Shown in pieces: positions 53,680 to 63,934 of a stretch of DNA of 64,000 nt (position 1 is the first letter of the stretch; each line of letters starts with the position of its first letter). This stretch comes from Peribacillus muralis (GTDB taxonomy: Bacteria; Bacillota; Bacilli; Bacillales; DSM-1321). The stretch covers positions 153,838 through 217,837 of the forward strand of contig NZ_LMBV01000002.1 of NCBI RefSeq assembly GCF_001439925.1, in the 5' to 3' direction. The notes below the pieces were generated by a model, which ran no database searches, was not told the origin of the DNA, and saw nothing but the letters and a program-made list of their open reading frames with translations. A program made the position numbers and the translations under genes.

Positions 53680-54337
53680 CATAAATACACTATTATTCGA
53701 TCTTGATGGCACACTGATCAATACAAATGAGTTGATCATTGCTTCTTTTACAGAAACGTTAAACCACTTTTGTCCCGGTCAGTTCAAGCGGGAGGATATC
53801 ATTCCATTTATCGGACCGACCTTGACCGATACTTTTTCGTCAATTGACCCATCGCGGGTGAAGGAAATGATCGCTTTCTATCGCGAGCATAATTGGAAAA
53901 ACCATGATGCCCTTGTGACACAATTTGACGGGGTATTTGAAACCGTTCAAACGCTTAAGCAGGCCGGCTTTAAAATGGCAGTCGTTACGACGAAGAAACG
54001 CGATGTCGTCGAAAAAGGACTGCGTCTAAGCAATCTTGAACAGTTTTTTGAAGTCGTCGTCACGCTCGATGATGTGGAAAACGCAAAGCCTGATCCGGAG
54101 CCTTTAATAAAGGCGCTTCATCAGCTCGGTTCAAATCCTGACGAAGCGATCATGATTGGCGACAGCTACCATGATATTCTTGGTGGGCAGAATGCAGGTA
54201 CAAAAACGGCAGGGGTTGCATGGTCGCTTAAAGGCCGTGAATTTTTGGAGAGTTATCATCCGGACCATATGCTTGATAAAATGGCCGATTTATTAAATGT
54301 CGTCGAAAATGAAAACCTTATAGAGGCCAAAAGATGA
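53669..54337 (+). CDS. ppaX: Pyrophosphatase PpaX
   Basis: 222 residues from ATG 53669, behind AAAGGAAG and overlapping yvoD by 11 bases; an open frame back to 53618 lies inside yvoD. HAD superfamily motifs: [12 protein letters not shown] (nucleophile Asp), VVTTKK, and [12 protein letters not shown]. Hydrolyses the pyrophosphate made when HprK dephosphorylates HPr-Ser-P, which explains the link to hprK. Confidence 0.95.
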   Translation: MSSSINTLLFDLDGTLINTNELIIASFTETLNHFCPGQFKREDIIPFIGPTLTDTFSSIDPSRVKEMIAFYREHNWKNHDALVTQFDGVFETVQTLKQAGFKMAVVTTKKRDVVEKGLRLSNLEQFFEVVVTLDDVENAKPDPEPLIKALHQLGSNPDEAIMIGDSYHDILGGQNAGTKTAGVAWSLKGREFLESYHPDHMLDKMADLLNVVENENLIEAKR

Positions 54338-54852
54338 GACGCACGACCCGCCATCCCGTTGAAGGGGCAAATTCATTATGGCATGTGTACAAGACGGTTC
54401 CTTTCTGGAAAGTGGTAAAGAACTTTATCGTGATCCAGTTAGCCCGCTATACACCATTTCTTGGCATGAAGAATTGGCTTTACAGAACTTTTTTGCATAT
54501 GAAGGTCGGTAAGAATACTTCGTTTGCCTTGATGGTCATGCCGGATGTAATGTTTCCGGAAAAAATATCTGTGGGGATGAATACCGTCATTGGTTACAAT
54601 ACGACGATTCTTGCCCATGAATATTTGATTAAGGAATATCGTTTAGGCGATGTGATTATTGGAGATGAAGTGTTGATTGGGGCTAATTCGACCATTCTTC
54701 CGGGCCTTACCATTGGAGATGGAGCGATCGTCTCAGCGGGAACCCTTGTCCATAAGGACGTCCCAGGGGGAGCATTCGTCGGAGGAAATCCAATGAAGGT
54801 CATCTATACGAAAGAGGAAATGCTTAAGCGGGATCAGCAAACTTCAATATGA
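54334..54852 (+). CDS. yvoF: Hexapeptide-repeat acyltransferase YvoF
   Basis: 172 residues, ATGA overlap with ppaX. The first 55 residues are basic and possibly membrane-associated; then left-handed beta-helix hexapeptide repeats ([54 protein letters not shown]). Probable O-acetyltransferase of unknown acceptor. Last gene of the hprK run. Confidence 0.92.
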   Translation: MRRTTRHPVEGANSLWHVYKTVPFWKVVKNFIVIQLARYTPFLGMKNWLYRTFLHMKVGKNTSFALMVMPDVMFPEKISVGMNTVIGYNTTILAHEYLIKEYRLGDVIIGDEVLIGANSTILPGLTIGDGAIVSAGTLVHKDVPGGAFVGGNPMKVIYTKEEMLKRDQQTSI

Positions 54853-54857
54853 AAAAG

Positions 54858-54892
54858 AAGGACTTGTCCATTTATGTGGCAGGTCCTTTTTT
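54858..54892 (+). terminator. Terminator after yvoF
   Basis: AAGGAC-TTGTCC with GGCAGGTCCTT imperfect stem, then six Ts. Confidence 0.75.
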
Positions 54893-55034
54893 AATGGCAG
54901 TTTGGGTACAGTGAGGCCAGTTCATGCTTTAAGTGATCAATGATCTCGTCGATTGATATATTCTCCTTGTTTACTGTTGCTTCATAAGTATCCTTCAAAA
55001 TTCGGAAAAACCTTTCCTGTGCATGTTTATCCAT
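54891..55034 (-). CDS. Small acidic helical protein, 47 residues
   Basis: ATG 55034 with AAAGGGG about 10 bases before it on the minus strand; stop TAA at 54891 inside the yvoF terminator. The sequence MDKHAQERFFRILKDTYEA then ISIDEIIDHLKHELASLY looks like two amphipathic helices and has normal codon use, so it is probably real. No family recognised. It follows the sortase pair on the same strand after about 78 bases, including a hairpin. Confidence 0.55.
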   Translation of the reverse strand: MDKHAQERFFRILKDTYEATVNKENISIDEIIDHLKHELASLYPNCH

Positions 55035-55074
55035 ATTGAACTTGCCCCTTTCTATATAATGGATGAATTGAACA

Positions 55075-55097
55075 GGGGCTGAAAAAAATTCAGCCCC
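55075..55097 (-). terminator. Hairpin after the sortase gene
   Basis: GGGGCTGAA / TTCAGCCCC perfect 9-bp stem with 5-base loop, 15 bases after the sortase stop on the minus strand. The T-tract is poor, so read-through to the 47-residue gene is possible. Confidence 0.5.
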
Positions 55098-55111
55098 TTA
55101 TTTCATTCATC

Positions 55112-55762
55112 TCATTCGGTTTTCAATAAATCTGCAACCAATACATATCTTTCTGGTGCACTACCAATATATGAAAATGGATAGCAGGTTGTAACTGTAA
55201 GAGTGGCTTTAGGCTTGGGAACGATTACGGTACGGTCATCTGCATCGACGATCCGGACCTTCCTTACTTTATAAGTAAACGTACCAGCTGCCGTTTTGGT
55301 AATCAGCAAGTCTCCTTGACCGACTTTGCCCAGCTCTTTGAAAATGGTATCCCGATGACCGGATAAAACGGAATTATCGTCTTCGCCGGGCAGAACCGAC
55401 CCTGCATAATGGCCGACACCCTTTTCGAGTTCATCTTCATCCGTGCCATGGTAAATTGGGAGCGTCGCCTTAATTTTTGGAATGTAAAGCTCTCCCATCA
55501 AATCACCCGCTTCCGGGCGTTGCTCATATAGCTCGTGATCAGTGGGGACAGTAGCCTTTTTCTCCGGTTTTGAGGGCTTAGCCGTCGTCGTAGCCTGTGC
55601 TGTCATCACCGTTGGTTCAGGCTTATTCCACTTATATATGGCATAGCCCTTCAGCAGTGTATAGGTATTTGTCGTTGTAAAATAAAAACCGAGGATCAAA
55701 AAGCAAGCGGCAGTGACAAGTAACCATTTTTTCTTTTGCTTGGATTGCCTATTTTCATTCAT
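55112..55762 (-). CDS. Class D sortase
   Basis: 216 residues: N-terminal membrane anchor (about 12-35), a Thr/Ala/Lys-rich linker, then the sortase barrel. Catalytic triad visible: His in VLSGHRDTIF, Cys in TLTVTTCYPF, Arg in SAPERYVLV. Length and spacing fit class D. It starts one base after its neighbour, whose C-terminus carries a matching sorting signal, so the two form a dedicated enzyme-substrate pair anchoring one surface protein to peptidoglycan. Confidence 0.92.
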   Translation of the reverse strand: MNENRQSKQKKKWLLVTAACFLILGFYFTTTNTYTLLKGYAIYKWNKPEPTVMTAQATTTAKPSKPEKKATVPTDHELYEQRPEAGDLMGELYIPKIKATLPIYHGTDEDELEKGVGHYAGSVLPGEDDNSVLSGHRDTIFKELGKVGQGDLLITKTAAGTFTYKVRKVRIVDADDRTVIVPKPKATLTVTTCYPFSYIGSAPERYVLVADLLKTE

Positions 55763-55763
55763 C

Positions 55764-56837
55764 TTAATTTGTAAGTCTCGCTTTTCTGATTAATGCGAAT
55801 GCAGTGATCATCATCGCTAAACCGATCAACGATCCCAATAGGTAATTACCAGCCGTCTTAGGCATCAATCCACCTTTTTCCGTTTTATGTATCGGTCTTT
55901 TCTTATCTTTTTTTACATCAGCTTTTGTTTTTACGTCAGCCACTTTAGAAATGACCTTCGTGGACTGTTTCATGTCATTCCCGGTTTCCTTCACTAAATC
56001 GGAACCGATCATTTCACCTGTCAGGATGAAATCGAGCAATAGATTGCCTTTTAAATCATATATGGAAACTAGTAAACTGGCATTCGTCAAATCCTTAAGC
56101 TTGAATAAAGCTTCAAGTGATAGATTAGTAGTGACACCATCCTGGATTAGAGCAAACTTGAATTGAACTTGCAGCAGGTTTTGCAGATCATTGTATATGG
56201 ACAGCAACTCGGCTACTTGTGCTGCTGACAATTGATCAATGGTTTCAAAATCAGCCAGTTTGTCCATCCGATCGGAAAGCGCCATTAAGCGATCCTCAAA
56301 AGTCGGATCCTCGACAAGAGGCATAAGGTGTTTCATGAATCTTTCAAGCTCCTCGTCCGTAAGTCCGATTTCAGTAAAAAGCCCAGCCATTAAATCTTGC
56401 AATTCTTCATCGTTAAATTCCAACTCTTCATCTTCATAACCCATTTCTAGGTCTATAATATCTTCAATATCATATATGAAATGGAAGGTATCAATGATGG
56501 ATTCTCCTTTTTCCAATTCACCATAATCTATTAATAATTCTGTCAGTTCAGCTTCTGTCATATCATAATCTTTCAGTAACTGCTTTAACGTCTCAGGAGT
56601 GACTGTAGGTCCCAATGTATCGCGTAACTCATCAACCGACTCCATATCATTTAAGGTTAAGTCATAATAGGCTAAGTAATCTTCCATTTCTTTTTGTGTC
56701 ATTCTAACTTCTGCCAAGTATCCATTAAGCTCAGCCTGGTCAATCTTCGTTGCAGCAAAGCCTTTGGCTCCGATCGAACCTACCGAAAAAAGAACGATAA
56801 GCGCTACAAAAAACGAAAAAACTCTCTTCAATTTCAT
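55764..56837 (-). CDS. Processed acidic surface protein with LPXTA-like sorting signal
   Basis: 357 residues. Signal peptide (1-29, ending GAKGFAA), then a very acidic helical region (about 30-215) built of similar segments with DLTLNDM, DMTEAEL, GLTDEEL turns. A beta-type domain (about 220-290), a Lys-rich stretch and a C-terminal sorting signal follow: LMPKTAG, hydrophobic helix, and RKARLTN tail. The Leu is displaced relative to a standard LPXTA motif (reads MPKTA preceded by L). Matches the acidic surface protein family known to travel with class D sortases. Function at the surface unknown. Confidence 0.85.
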   Translation of the reverse strand: MKLKRVFSFFVALIVLFSVGSIGAKGFAATKIDQAELNGYLAEVRMTQKEMEDYLAYYDLTLNDMESVDELRDTLGPTVTPETLKQLLKDYDMTEAELTELLIDYGELEKGESIIDTFHFIYDIEDIIDLEMGYEDEELEFNDEELQDLMAGLFTEIGLTDEELERFMKHLMPLVEDPTFEDRLMALSDRMDKLADFETIDQLSAAQVAELLSIYNDLQNLLQVQFKFALIQDGVTTNLSLEALFKLKDLTNASLLVSIYDLKGNLLLDFILTGEMIGSDLVKETGNDMKQSTKVISKVADVKTKADVKKDKKRPIHKTEKGGLMPKTAGNYLLGSLIGLAMMITAFALIRKARLTN

Positions 56838-57253
56838 TTCCCCCCAACAATTTCTAGTAAATCCAAACTCCTACCCATTATAAAACAGCTATACCAATAG
56901 GTATACAATAATAACAATGATTGGCTGGAAATGAGAGGATGGGTATGGGTCAAAAGTAATGGTTTTCTCTTGTCTATGTAATGACCTTTGGGGGGCGGTT
57001 GAGGAACGGAAGCTTTTTCTTGACGGAAGGTGTGGTCAACGGTAAACTATTAATAACTTCACCTTATTACCATATTAGCGAACTAAAGCAATTTGTAAGA
57101 TTATTGCGATTATTTGTAGGAATATGTTATTCTTTTTACTACAATTTTTTTATGGGAAGGATAAAAATCAGAGACAATGAATGATTGGTTCTAGTCAATG
57201 AGTGAGAACCGATTGAATAGATGGTTACTACTATTTTTAAAGGATGTGCAATC
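56838..57253. other. Sortase locus-hisZ divergent intergenic region
   Basis: 416 bases without a convincing gene; an open frame at 56981-57184 has no ribosome site. It must hold the his operon promoter and the promoter of the acidic protein gene. No T-box motif (AGGGTGGNACCGCG) or His-rich leader peptide was found, so how the his operon is regulated is not visible. Confidence 0.5.
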
Positions 57254-58438
57254 GTGACAAAGCCGTTTATGTTTGAGAAACCGTTAGGCATGAGAGATAC
57301 ATTGCCTGTACTGTATGAAACGAAAGTATCGGCCAGAAATAAAATGAGTGATGAAATCAAGAAGTGGGGTTATCAATTTATTGAAACTCCTGCTTTGGAA
57401 TATTATGAAACGATTGGCGAGGCCTCCGCCATTTTAGATCAGCAGCTGTTTAAACTTCTTGATTCCGAAGGGCATACGCTCGTATTGCGTCCTGATATGA
57501 CAGCACCCATTGCCCGGGTTGCGGCATCGAAGCTGTTAAAGCAGCAAATTCCGCTGCGCCTGGCCTATTCAGCGAATGTATATCGGGCCCAGCAGCGTGA
57601 AGGCGGCAGGCCAGCAGAATTCGAACAGATTGGCATTGAGTGCATCGGCAATAAATCGATAAGTGCAGACGCTGAAATGATTGCGCTGCTTGCCGATGTT
57701 TTGAAGGCTGCGGGTCTACAGCAATTCAAGATATCCATTGGCCATATCGGCTTTTTGCAGGAATTCTTCTTAAGCATACTTGGGACGGAGGAAAGGGCTT
57801 CTATATTAAGGAAGTTTCTATATGAAAAGAATTATGTCGGTTTCCGGGAGCATGTAAAATCGCTGCCGCTATCATCCATTGATAAAAAGCGGCTCATTGA
57901 ATTTACATCTTTAAGAGGAAGTGAGGGCACCTTGGAAAAGGCGCTAGCGCTCGTTGAAAATAATAAAGGGCAAGAATCCTTGTCAGAGCTGAAGGAACTA
58001 TCCGTTCAGTTGCAGGAATTTGGCGTAGGGAAATATGTGAGCTTCGATTTAACATTGGTCAGTCACATGAGCTATTATACGGGAACGTTATTTGAAGTGT
58101 ATGCAGGACAGGTCGGTTCACCAATCGGAAATGGCGGCCGATACGATAATCTGCTTGAAAAGTTCGGCTGGGATGCATCTGCTACAGGTTTTGCAATTCG
58201 TGTCGATCGTCTTGCCGAAGCTCTGGGAGAGCCAATACAGCCTGTCGCGCCTGAATGTATTTTATTCAGTCCTGAACGGCGCTTGGAAGCGATCGAATAT
58301 GCAACCATAAAACGCTCAGAAGGAAAACGGGTAACGATTCAGGATATTACCGTCGTCCAAAATGTCGATGCTTTTACCAGAACCTTTTCAGAGGTGCACT
58401 TATTTGTAGGGAACGGAGGGAATGGCAAAGATGAATAA
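57254..58438 (+). CDS. hisZ: ATP phosphoribosyltransferase regulatory subunit HisZ
   Basis: 394 residues from GTG 57254 with AAAGGA nine bases before it; an in-frame ATG at 57221 lacks a ribosome site. Histidyl-tRNA-synthetase-like core: class II motif 2 region [28 protein letters not shown], and GNGGRYDNL. Lacks the tRNA-binding C-terminus. With the short HisG forms the active first enzyme of histidine synthesis. First gene of the his operon. Confidence 0.96.
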   Translation: MTKPFMFEKPLGMRDTLPVLYETKVSARNKMSDEIKKWGYQFIETPALEYYETIGEASAILDQQLFKLLDSEGHTLVLRPDMTAPIARVAASKLLKQQIPLRLAYSANVYRAQQREGGRPAEFEQIGIECIGNKSISADAEMIALLADVLKAAGLQQFKISIGHIGFLQEFFLSILGTEERASILRKFLYEKNYVGFREHVKSLPLSSIDKKRLIEFTSLRGSEGTLEKALALVENNKGQESLSELKELSVQLQEFGVGKYVSFDLTLVSHMSYYTGTLFEVYAGQVGSPIGNGGRYDNLLEKFGWDASATGFAIRVDRLAEALGEPIQPVAPECILFSPERRLEAIEYATIKRSEGKRVTIQDITVVQNVDAFTRTFSEVHLFVGNGGNGKDE

Positions 58439-59060
58439 TAGCTTTTTGACGATTGCGATGCCGAAAGGGCGAATATTTGAAGAAGCGGCAGCGCTATTAA
58501 GAACGGCAGGTTTTCGTCTGCCTCCCGAATTTGATGATTCCCGGAAACTGATCCTTGAAGTGGAAGAGGAAAACCTGCGTTTCATACTGGCCAAGCCGAT
58601 GGATGTCGTAACTTATGTCGAACACGGTGTCGCTGATATTGGCATAGCCGGTAAGGATGTGATGATGGAGGAAGACCGTGATGTATATGAGTTGCTTGAT
58701 TTGAAAATCAGTTCCTGCTATTTAGCCGTGGCAGGCTTGCCTGGTACGAAAATAAGTGACATCGCCCCTAAGGTAGCCAGTAAATATCCGAATGTGGCTT
58801 CAGGTTACTTCCGCGAGCAGGGAGAGCAAGTCGAAATTATTAAGCTGAATGGTTCAATAGAGCTTGCACCATTGATTGGCTTGGCAGAACGAATCGTGGA
58901 TATCGTTTCAACCGGCCAGACCTTAAAGGAAAATGGACTCGTTGAATATGCGAAAATTGCCGACGTTACTTCGAGGCTGGTGGCGAATCCTGTCAGCTAT
59001 CGAATCAAAGAAGCAAGAATAACGGAAATTGTCGATAGATTGGCAGAAATCATTGAATAG
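58431..59060 (+). CDS. hisG: ATP phosphoribosyltransferase catalytic subunit HisG (short form)
   Basis: About 209 residues from ATG 58431, overlapping hisZ by 8 bases; ATG 58422 is also possible but too close to GGAGGG. Motifs: [26 protein letters not shown], and the PRPP loop [16 protein letters not shown]. The short form needs HisZ, present just upstream. Condenses ATP and PRPP. Confidence 0.97.
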   Translation: MNNSFLTIAMPKGRIFEEAAALLRTAGFRLPPEFDDSRKLILEVEEENLRFILAKPMDVVTYVEHGVADIGIAGKDVMMEEDRDVYELLDLKISSCYLAVAGLPGTKISDIAPKVASKYPNVASGYFREQGEQVEIIKLNGSIELAPLIGLAERIVDIVSTGQTLKENGLVEYAKIADVTSRLVANPVSYRIKEARITEIVDRLAEIIE

Positions 59061-59086
59061 GAAGTAATTGTAAATGAGGTGAGCAT

Positions 59087-60367
59087 ATGAAAATTGAACG
59101 GTTTGCAGAAGGAATTTCATTGAAACGATCCGTTGACGCAGGTACTGCCGATCAACGAAAAGCGGTTCAGGATATTATCCATGCTGTCAGGAAAAGTGGG
59201 GATTCCGCTTTACTTAATTATACCGAACGCTTTGATGGAGTCAGGCTTGAGGAATTTCTTGTATCGGAACGGGAAATGGAAGAAGCGATAGCGTCCTTAA
59301 CGGCTGAACAGCTTGATATCATTCAAGAGGCTGCCGATAATATTGAATTGTTTCACGAGAAACAAATTAGAAATTCATGGTTTACGACGGATGATACGGG
59401 AACGATGCTAGGACAAAAATTGACACCTCTTGATGCGGTTGGAGTGTATGTACCAGGAGGAACGGCTGCATATCCTTCGTCTGTGCTGATGAATACTATG
59501 CCTGCCAAGGCTGCGGGGGTGGAACGAATCGTTATGGTATCCCCTCCAGGCAAAGATGGTAAATTATCACCAGCGGTTCTAGCAGCTGCAAAGATCGCCG
59601 GTGTGAAGGAAATCTATAAAGTCGGAGGGGCTCAGGCCATTGCCGCACTAGCGTACGGGACGGAAACAATAAACAAGGTCGACAAAATCGTCGGTCCAGG
59701 GAATATTTACGTTGCGCTGGCGAAGCGGGAGGTATTCGGTGACGTGGCGATCGATATGATTGCTGGACCAAGTGAAATTGCCGTGTTGGCCGACGAGTCA
59801 GCTTTAGCCGCAGAGGTTGCCGCCGACTTGCTATCACAGGCAGAACATGATGCACGTGCTTGCAGTGTCTTGGTGACGACGTCAACGTCACTTGCTGAAG
59901 AAGTGGCACAAGAAGTGGCCAAACAGGTGGAGTTGCTTCCCCGCCGTGATATTGCTGCAGCATCGATGAAGGATTACGGAAGGGTCGTCGTATGCGGGAA
60001 TATGACGGAAGCGATCGAAGCCGTCAATGAACTTGCACCCGAGCATTTAGAAATCATGACCAATGATGCACTTGAAGTGATGGCCAAAATCCGGCATGCC
60101 GGGGCAATTTTCATTGGCCGCTACAGTTCGGAGCCTGTTGGGGATTACTTCGCTGGTCCCAATCATGTGCTGCCAACAAACGGAACGGCCCGGTTCTCAA
60201 GCCCGCTGAATGTGGATGATTTTCAAAAGAAATCGAGCATCATCATGTATAGTGAAACGGCCTTCCGGAAAAATGCAGAAAAAATCGCTGCATTTGCTCG
60301 CATGGAGGGACTTGAGGGTCACGCCCGTGCCATTGAATCACGCGGCGTGAATGAACTCGGAAAATAA
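59087..60367 (+). CDS. hisD: Histidinol dehydrogenase HisD
   Basis: 426 residues behind GAGGTGAG. Signatures [41 protein letters not shown] (zinc ligands) and [15 protein letters not shown] are present. Catalyses the last two NAD-dependent oxidations of histidinol to histidine. Confidence 0.98.
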   Translation: MKIERFAEGISLKRSVDAGTADQRKAVQDIIHAVRKSGDSALLNYTERFDGVRLEEFLVSEREMEEAIASLTAEQLDIIQEAADNIELFHEKQIRNSWFTTDDTGTMLGQKLTPLDAVGVYVPGGTAAYPSSVLMNTMPAKAAGVERIVMVSPPGKDGKLSPAVLAAAKIAGVKEIYKVGGAQAIAALAYGTETINKVDKIVGPGNIYVALAKREVFGDVAIDMIAGPSEIAVLADESALAAEVAADLLSQAEHDARACSVLVTTSTSLAEEVAQEVAKQVELLPRRDIAAASMKDYGRVVVCGNMTEAIEAVNELAPEHLEIMTNDALEVMAKIRHAGAIFIGRYSSEPVGDYFAGPNHVLPTNGTARFSSPLNVDDFQKKSSIIMYSETAFRKNAEKIAAFARMEGLEGHARAIESRGVNELGK

Positions 60368-60438
60368 TGCTGGCTTCTTTACGGAAAATTGCAATTTACA
60401 GCTTTGGAAACGGGGACATACCCCGATGAGGAGGATTT

Positions 60439-61029
60439 ATGATGGAACGTTTTGCTAGCGTGGAGCGAAAGACGAATGAAACGGATATCAGCTTGAAGTT
60501 TGGTGTGGATGGGGAAGGTAATTCCTCTATCAAGACGGGCGTCCCATTCATGACACATATGCTTGATTTGTTCACGAAACATGGAAAATTCGATTTATCC
60601 GTCGATGCAAAAGGAGATACGGAGGTCGATGATCATCATACAACTGAAGATATTGGCATTTGCCTAGGTCAGACGTTATTGGAGGCGCTTGGAGACAAGC
60701 GTGGGATTAAACGGTATGGAAATGCTTTCGTACCAATGGATGAAGCACTCGCGCAGGTTGTCATCGACTTAAGTAATCGGCCGCATCTGGAGTTCCGGGC
60801 CGAGTTTCCTTCCCAAAAGGTCGGTACGTTCGATACGGAACTGGTGCATGAATTTCTTTGGAAATTCGCTCTTGAGGCAAGGATGAACTTACATGTAGTC
60901 GTTCATTACGGGCACAACACACATCATATGATCGAAGCAATATTCAAAGCGATGGGACGTGCGTTGGATGAGGCGACGACGATCGATCCACGGGTCAAAG
61001 GCATTCCTTCTACGAAAGGAATGTTGTAA
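60439..61029 (+). CDS. hisB: Imidazoleglycerol-phosphate dehydratase HisB
   Basis: 196 residues (or 195 from the second ATG) behind GAGGAGG. Monofunctional dehydratase with the two Mn-binding HHT-type motifs DDHHTTEDIGICLGQ and HYGHNTHHMIEA. No phosphatase domain, as usual in Firmicutes. Directly followed by hisH. Confidence 0.97.
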   Translation: MMERFASVERKTNETDISLKFGVDGEGNSSIKTGVPFMTHMLDLFTKHGKFDLSVDAKGDTEVDDHHTTEDIGICLGQTLLEALGDKRGIKRYGNAFVPMDEALAQVVIDLSNRPHLEFRAEFPSQKVGTFDTELVHEFLWKFALEARMNLHVVVHYGHNTHHMIEAIFKAMGRALDEATTIDPRVKGIPSTKGML

Positions 61030-61662
61030 ATGATCGGAATCGTCGATTACGGCATGGGGAATTTGTTTTCCGTAAGCAAAGGGTTGGAGCGCCTTGGTGC
61101 CGAGTCATTCATTTCCGATGACCCAAAAGAGCTTTCAAAGTCAACTGGAATCATTCTTCCCGGCGTTGGATCTTTCCGGGATGCGATGAGTCTTTTGGAA
61201 AAACAAGGGCTGGATGATTTCCTGAAGGAATATGTAGCAGGCGGGGGTTATCTGTTAGGCATTTGCCTTGGCATGCAGCTTCTCTTTGATGAAAGCGAGG
61301 AAAATGGGCCGGCGCAAGGATTGTCACTCATCCCGGGTAAAATCGTCCGGTTCAAGGGTGAGGATGTGAGTGGCAAAGGGTATAAAGTACCGCACATGGG
61401 TTGGAATCGTATTGAATTCAAACAAACATCACCAGTGACTGAGGGACTGGAGGCAGAGCATGTTTATTTCGTCCATTCCTATTTTGCCGATACGGGAGAC
61501 GCGTATATCATGGCTAGTGCAACGTACGATGTCGAAGTCCCGGCAATCGTAGCGAAGGGGAATGTATTTGGCATGCAGTTCCATCCGGAAAAAAGCGGGC
61601 AGTTGGGCATGTCACTCTTAAGGAATTACTTGTCATTAGTGGAAGGGAAGGAAAAAGCATGA
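61030..61662 (+). CDS. hisH: Imidazole glycerol phosphate synthase glutaminase HisH
   Basis: 210 residues starting on the base after the hisB stop. Class I glutamine amidotransferase with nucleophile Cys in [11 protein letters not shown] and His/Glu in MQFHPEKSG. Supplies ammonia to HisF. Overlaps hisA (ATGA). Confidence 0.97.
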   Translation: MIGIVDYGMGNLFSVSKGLERLGAESFISDDPKELSKSTGIILPGVGSFRDAMSLLEKQGLDDFLKEYVAGGGYLLGICLGMQLLFDESEENGPAQGLSLIPGKIVRFKGEDVSGKGYKVPHMGWNRIEFKQTSPVTEGLEAEHVYFVHSYFADTGDAYIMASATYDVEVPAIVAKGNVFGMQFHPEKSGQLGMSLLRNYLSLVEGKEKA

Positions 61663-62393
61663 GCAACTTTACGATATACCCGGCGATTGATATGCGCGGA
61701 GGCAAATGCGTCCGCTTGATCCAGGGAGATTATAATCAGGAAACCATTTATGGCGATTCCCCCTTCGATATGGCTAAAGGGTTTGCAGACCAGGGAGCCG
61801 AGTGGATACATATGGTAGACCTTGATGGGGCTAAAGAGGGAGTCCGCATCAATGATTCATACGTGATTAAGGCAGCAAAAGAGTTAGGAGCCCGCATCCA
61901 AATCGGCGGTGGCATCCGGACGGAACAAGATATCGCTCATTACCTGGATAATGGGGTGGAGCGTGTGATCCTAGGAAGTACAGCCGTTTCAGATCCGGCT
62001 TTCACTAAAGACATGATCAGGAAATACGGTAAGCATATCGCAATTGGGATCGATGCGAAGGACGGCAAGGTTGCGACTCATGGTTGGCTTCAAACGTCCG
62101 GAACGCTTGCAATAGAGCTAGGGAAATTATTGGCGGATGCTGGTGCAGAGACGTTTATCGTTACGGACATCGCCACAGATGGCATGCTTTTGGGTCCAAA
62201 TGTGAAAGGGATCTTGGCTATGGCGGCGGCAACAGGGAAAAACGTGATCGCCTCGGGCGGCATAAGTTCATTGGAAGATATCATGACGCTTAAAGAGCAT
62301 GAAGCGGAAGGGATTGCAGGGGCAATCATCGGCAAGGCACTATATACGAATCGCTTTACCGTAGCAGAAGTGCTGGAAAAGGTGCGTGGTTAA
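61659..62393 (+). CDS. hisA: ProFAR isomerase HisA
   Basis: 244 residues, (beta-alpha)8 barrel. Catalytic Asp in [14 protein letters not shown] and the second Asp in [10 protein letters not shown]; phosphate loops GGGIRT and ASGGISS. Isomerises ProFAR to PRFAR. Ends on the base before hisF. Confidence 0.97.
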   Translation: MSNFTIYPAIDMRGGKCVRLIQGDYNQETIYGDSPFDMAKGFADQGAEWIHMVDLDGAKEGVRINDSYVIKAAKELGARIQIGGGIRTEQDIAHYLDNGVERVILGSTAVSDPAFTKDMIRKYGKHIAIGIDAKDGKVATHGWLQTSGTLAIELGKLLADAGAETFIVTDIATDGMLLGPNVKGILAMAAATGKNVIASGGISSLEDIMTLKEHEAEGIAGAIIGKALYTNRFTVAEVLEKVRG

Positions 62394-63152
62394 ATGCTCA
62401 CTAAACGAATAATTCCTTGTCTTGATGTAAAAGATGGTCGCGTAGTTAAAGGCATACAATTTGTGTCTCTTAGGGATGCTGGTGATCCGGTCGAGCTTGC
62501 AACATTTTACGACCAAGAAGGTGCCGACGAGCTTGTCTTTCTCGATATTTCCGCTTCACATGAAGGCAGGGAAACGATTGTCGACGTCGTTCAAGCGGTA
62601 GCGGGCAGCTTGGCCATCCCGTTCACCGTTGGCGGCGGCATTAATTCCCTTGCGGATATGAAGAAGATATTACGTGCAGGTGCAGATAAAGTATCCTTGA
62701 ATACAGCAGCCGTTCTCCGGCCGGAATTAATTAATGAAGGCTCGAATTACTTTGGTGCCCAATGCATCGTAGTCGCCATTGACGCGCGATATGATGAAGA
62801 GCTAGGATCATGGCGCGTATATACCCACGGCGGCAGAAAACCGACTGAGTGGGAAGTGATCGATTGGGCGAAGGAAGCCGTCAGCCGCGGTGCCGGAGAA
62901 ATTTTATTGACGAGTATGGATTGTGATGGGGAAAAACAGGGGTTCAATATCGCTTTAACAAAGGCGGTTTCAGAAGCTGTTTCCGTGCCGGTCATTGCCT
63001 CAGGCGGTGCCGGTAACGCCGAGCATTTTCAGGAAGCCTTCGAAGAAGGTAAAGCCGATGCAGCTTTAGCTGCTTCGATCTTTCATTATAAAGAAACATC
63101 GGTCAAAGAAGTCAAAGCGTTTCTCAAACAACAAGGAGTGGTTGTACGATGA
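62394..63152 (+). CDS. hisF: Imidazole glycerol phosphate synthase cyclase HisF
   Basis: 252 residues, barrel related to HisA. Catalytic Asp in [14 protein letters not shown] and [14 protein letters not shown], phosphate sites VGGGINS and ASGGAGN. Uses HisH-derived ammonia to form IGP and AICAR. Confidence 0.97.
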   Translation: MLTKRIIPCLDVKDGRVVKGIQFVSLRDAGDPVELATFYDQEGADELVFLDISASHEGRETIVDVVQAVAGSLAIPFTVGGGINSLADMKKILRAGADKVSLNTAAVLRPELINEGSNYFGAQCIVVAIDARYDEELGSWRVYTHGGRKPTEWEVIDWAKEAVSRGAGEILLTSMDCDGEKQGFNIALTKAVSEAVSVPVIASGGAGNAEHFQEAFEEGKADAALAASIFHYKETSVKEVKAFLKQQGVVVR

Positions 63153-63796
63153 ATCTTGAAACTATTAAATACGATGAAAAAGGCTTAATCCCGGCAATTG
63201 TCCAAGACGCACGCAGCAAAGAAGTGCTGACGCTTGCTTACATGAATGCAGAATCGTTAAAAATGTCGATTGAAAAAGGTGAAACGGTTTTCTTCAGCCG
63301 CTCGCGCAATGAAATATGGCATAAAGGGGCAACCAGCGGAAATACACAAAAAATCATCGAAATTAAGTATGACTGCGATCAAGATGCATTGGTCGTTGCA
63401 GTCGTACCAGCAGGTCCCGCTTGCCATACTGGGGCAACCAGCTGTTTTAGCGAATCGATTTTTCATAGCAGGGAAGCGGTGGAAACGAATGTGACGTTCC
63501 TAACGGAATTGGAGCAATTGATAGCAAGAAGGAAAGCGGAAATGCCTGAAGGATCATACACAACTTACTTGTTCGATAAGGGTGTTGATAAAATCCTGAA
63601 AAAAGTCGGGGAAGAAGCGGCAGAAGTGATCATTGCCGCAAAAAACCGCGACGCCGAGGAATTGTCGATGGAAAGTGCCGATCTCCTTTATCACTTATTC
63701 GTCCTTCTCCAGGAGCAGGAATTGCCTTTCCAAGCGGTGCTTGATGTATTGAAGGCCAGACACTCCGAAAGTGACGAGCCTAAAGAAACTGAATGA
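63149..63796 (+). CDS. hisI: Bifunctional phosphoribosyl-AMP cyclohydrolase/PR-ATP pyrophosphatase HisI
   Basis: 215 residues, 4-base overlap with hisF. N-terminal cyclohydrolase (1-115) with [11 protein letters not shown], the zinc/Mg set DCDQDALVV and [15 protein letters not shown]-terminal pyrophosphohydrolase (about 120-205) with [16 protein letters not shown] and ESADLLYHL. Catalyses steps 2 and 3. Last gene of the his operon. Confidence 0.97.
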   Translation: MNLETIKYDEKGLIPAIVQDARSKEVLTLAYMNAESLKMSIEKGETVFFSRSRNEIWHKGATSGNTQKIIEIKYDCDQDALVVAVVPAGPACHTGATSCFSESIFHSREAVETNVTFLTELEQLIARRKAEMPEGSYTTYLFDKGVDKILKKVGEEAAEVIIAAKNRDAEELSMESADLLYHLFVLLQEQELPFQAVLDVLKARHSESDEPKETE

Positions 63797-63806
63797 AAAG
63801 TTGATT

Positions 63807-63834
63807 GCCCTCCTACACAAGGAGGGCTTCTTTA
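63807..63834 (+). terminator. Terminator of the his operon
   Basis: GCCCTCCT / AGGAGGGC perfect 8-bp stem, 5-base loop, TTCTTTA. Confidence 0.88.
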
Positions 63835-63934
63835 TATCACCCTTGGATAAGGGATTCCAACGGAAAAAGTCATGGTCAAAGTAGAATCCCTTTGATATGT
63901 GGGTATTGGAGTATATATTGTATTGACAGAGAGT

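Noticed and set aside
56981..57184. 67-codon open frame upstream of hisZ
   Set aside because: No Shine-Dalgarno sequence, odd composition, and it occupies the likely his promoter region.
56838..57253. T-box riboswitch for the his operon
   Set aside because: The invariant AGGGTGGNACCGCG and a specifier loop could not be found, and no His-rich leader peptide is present.
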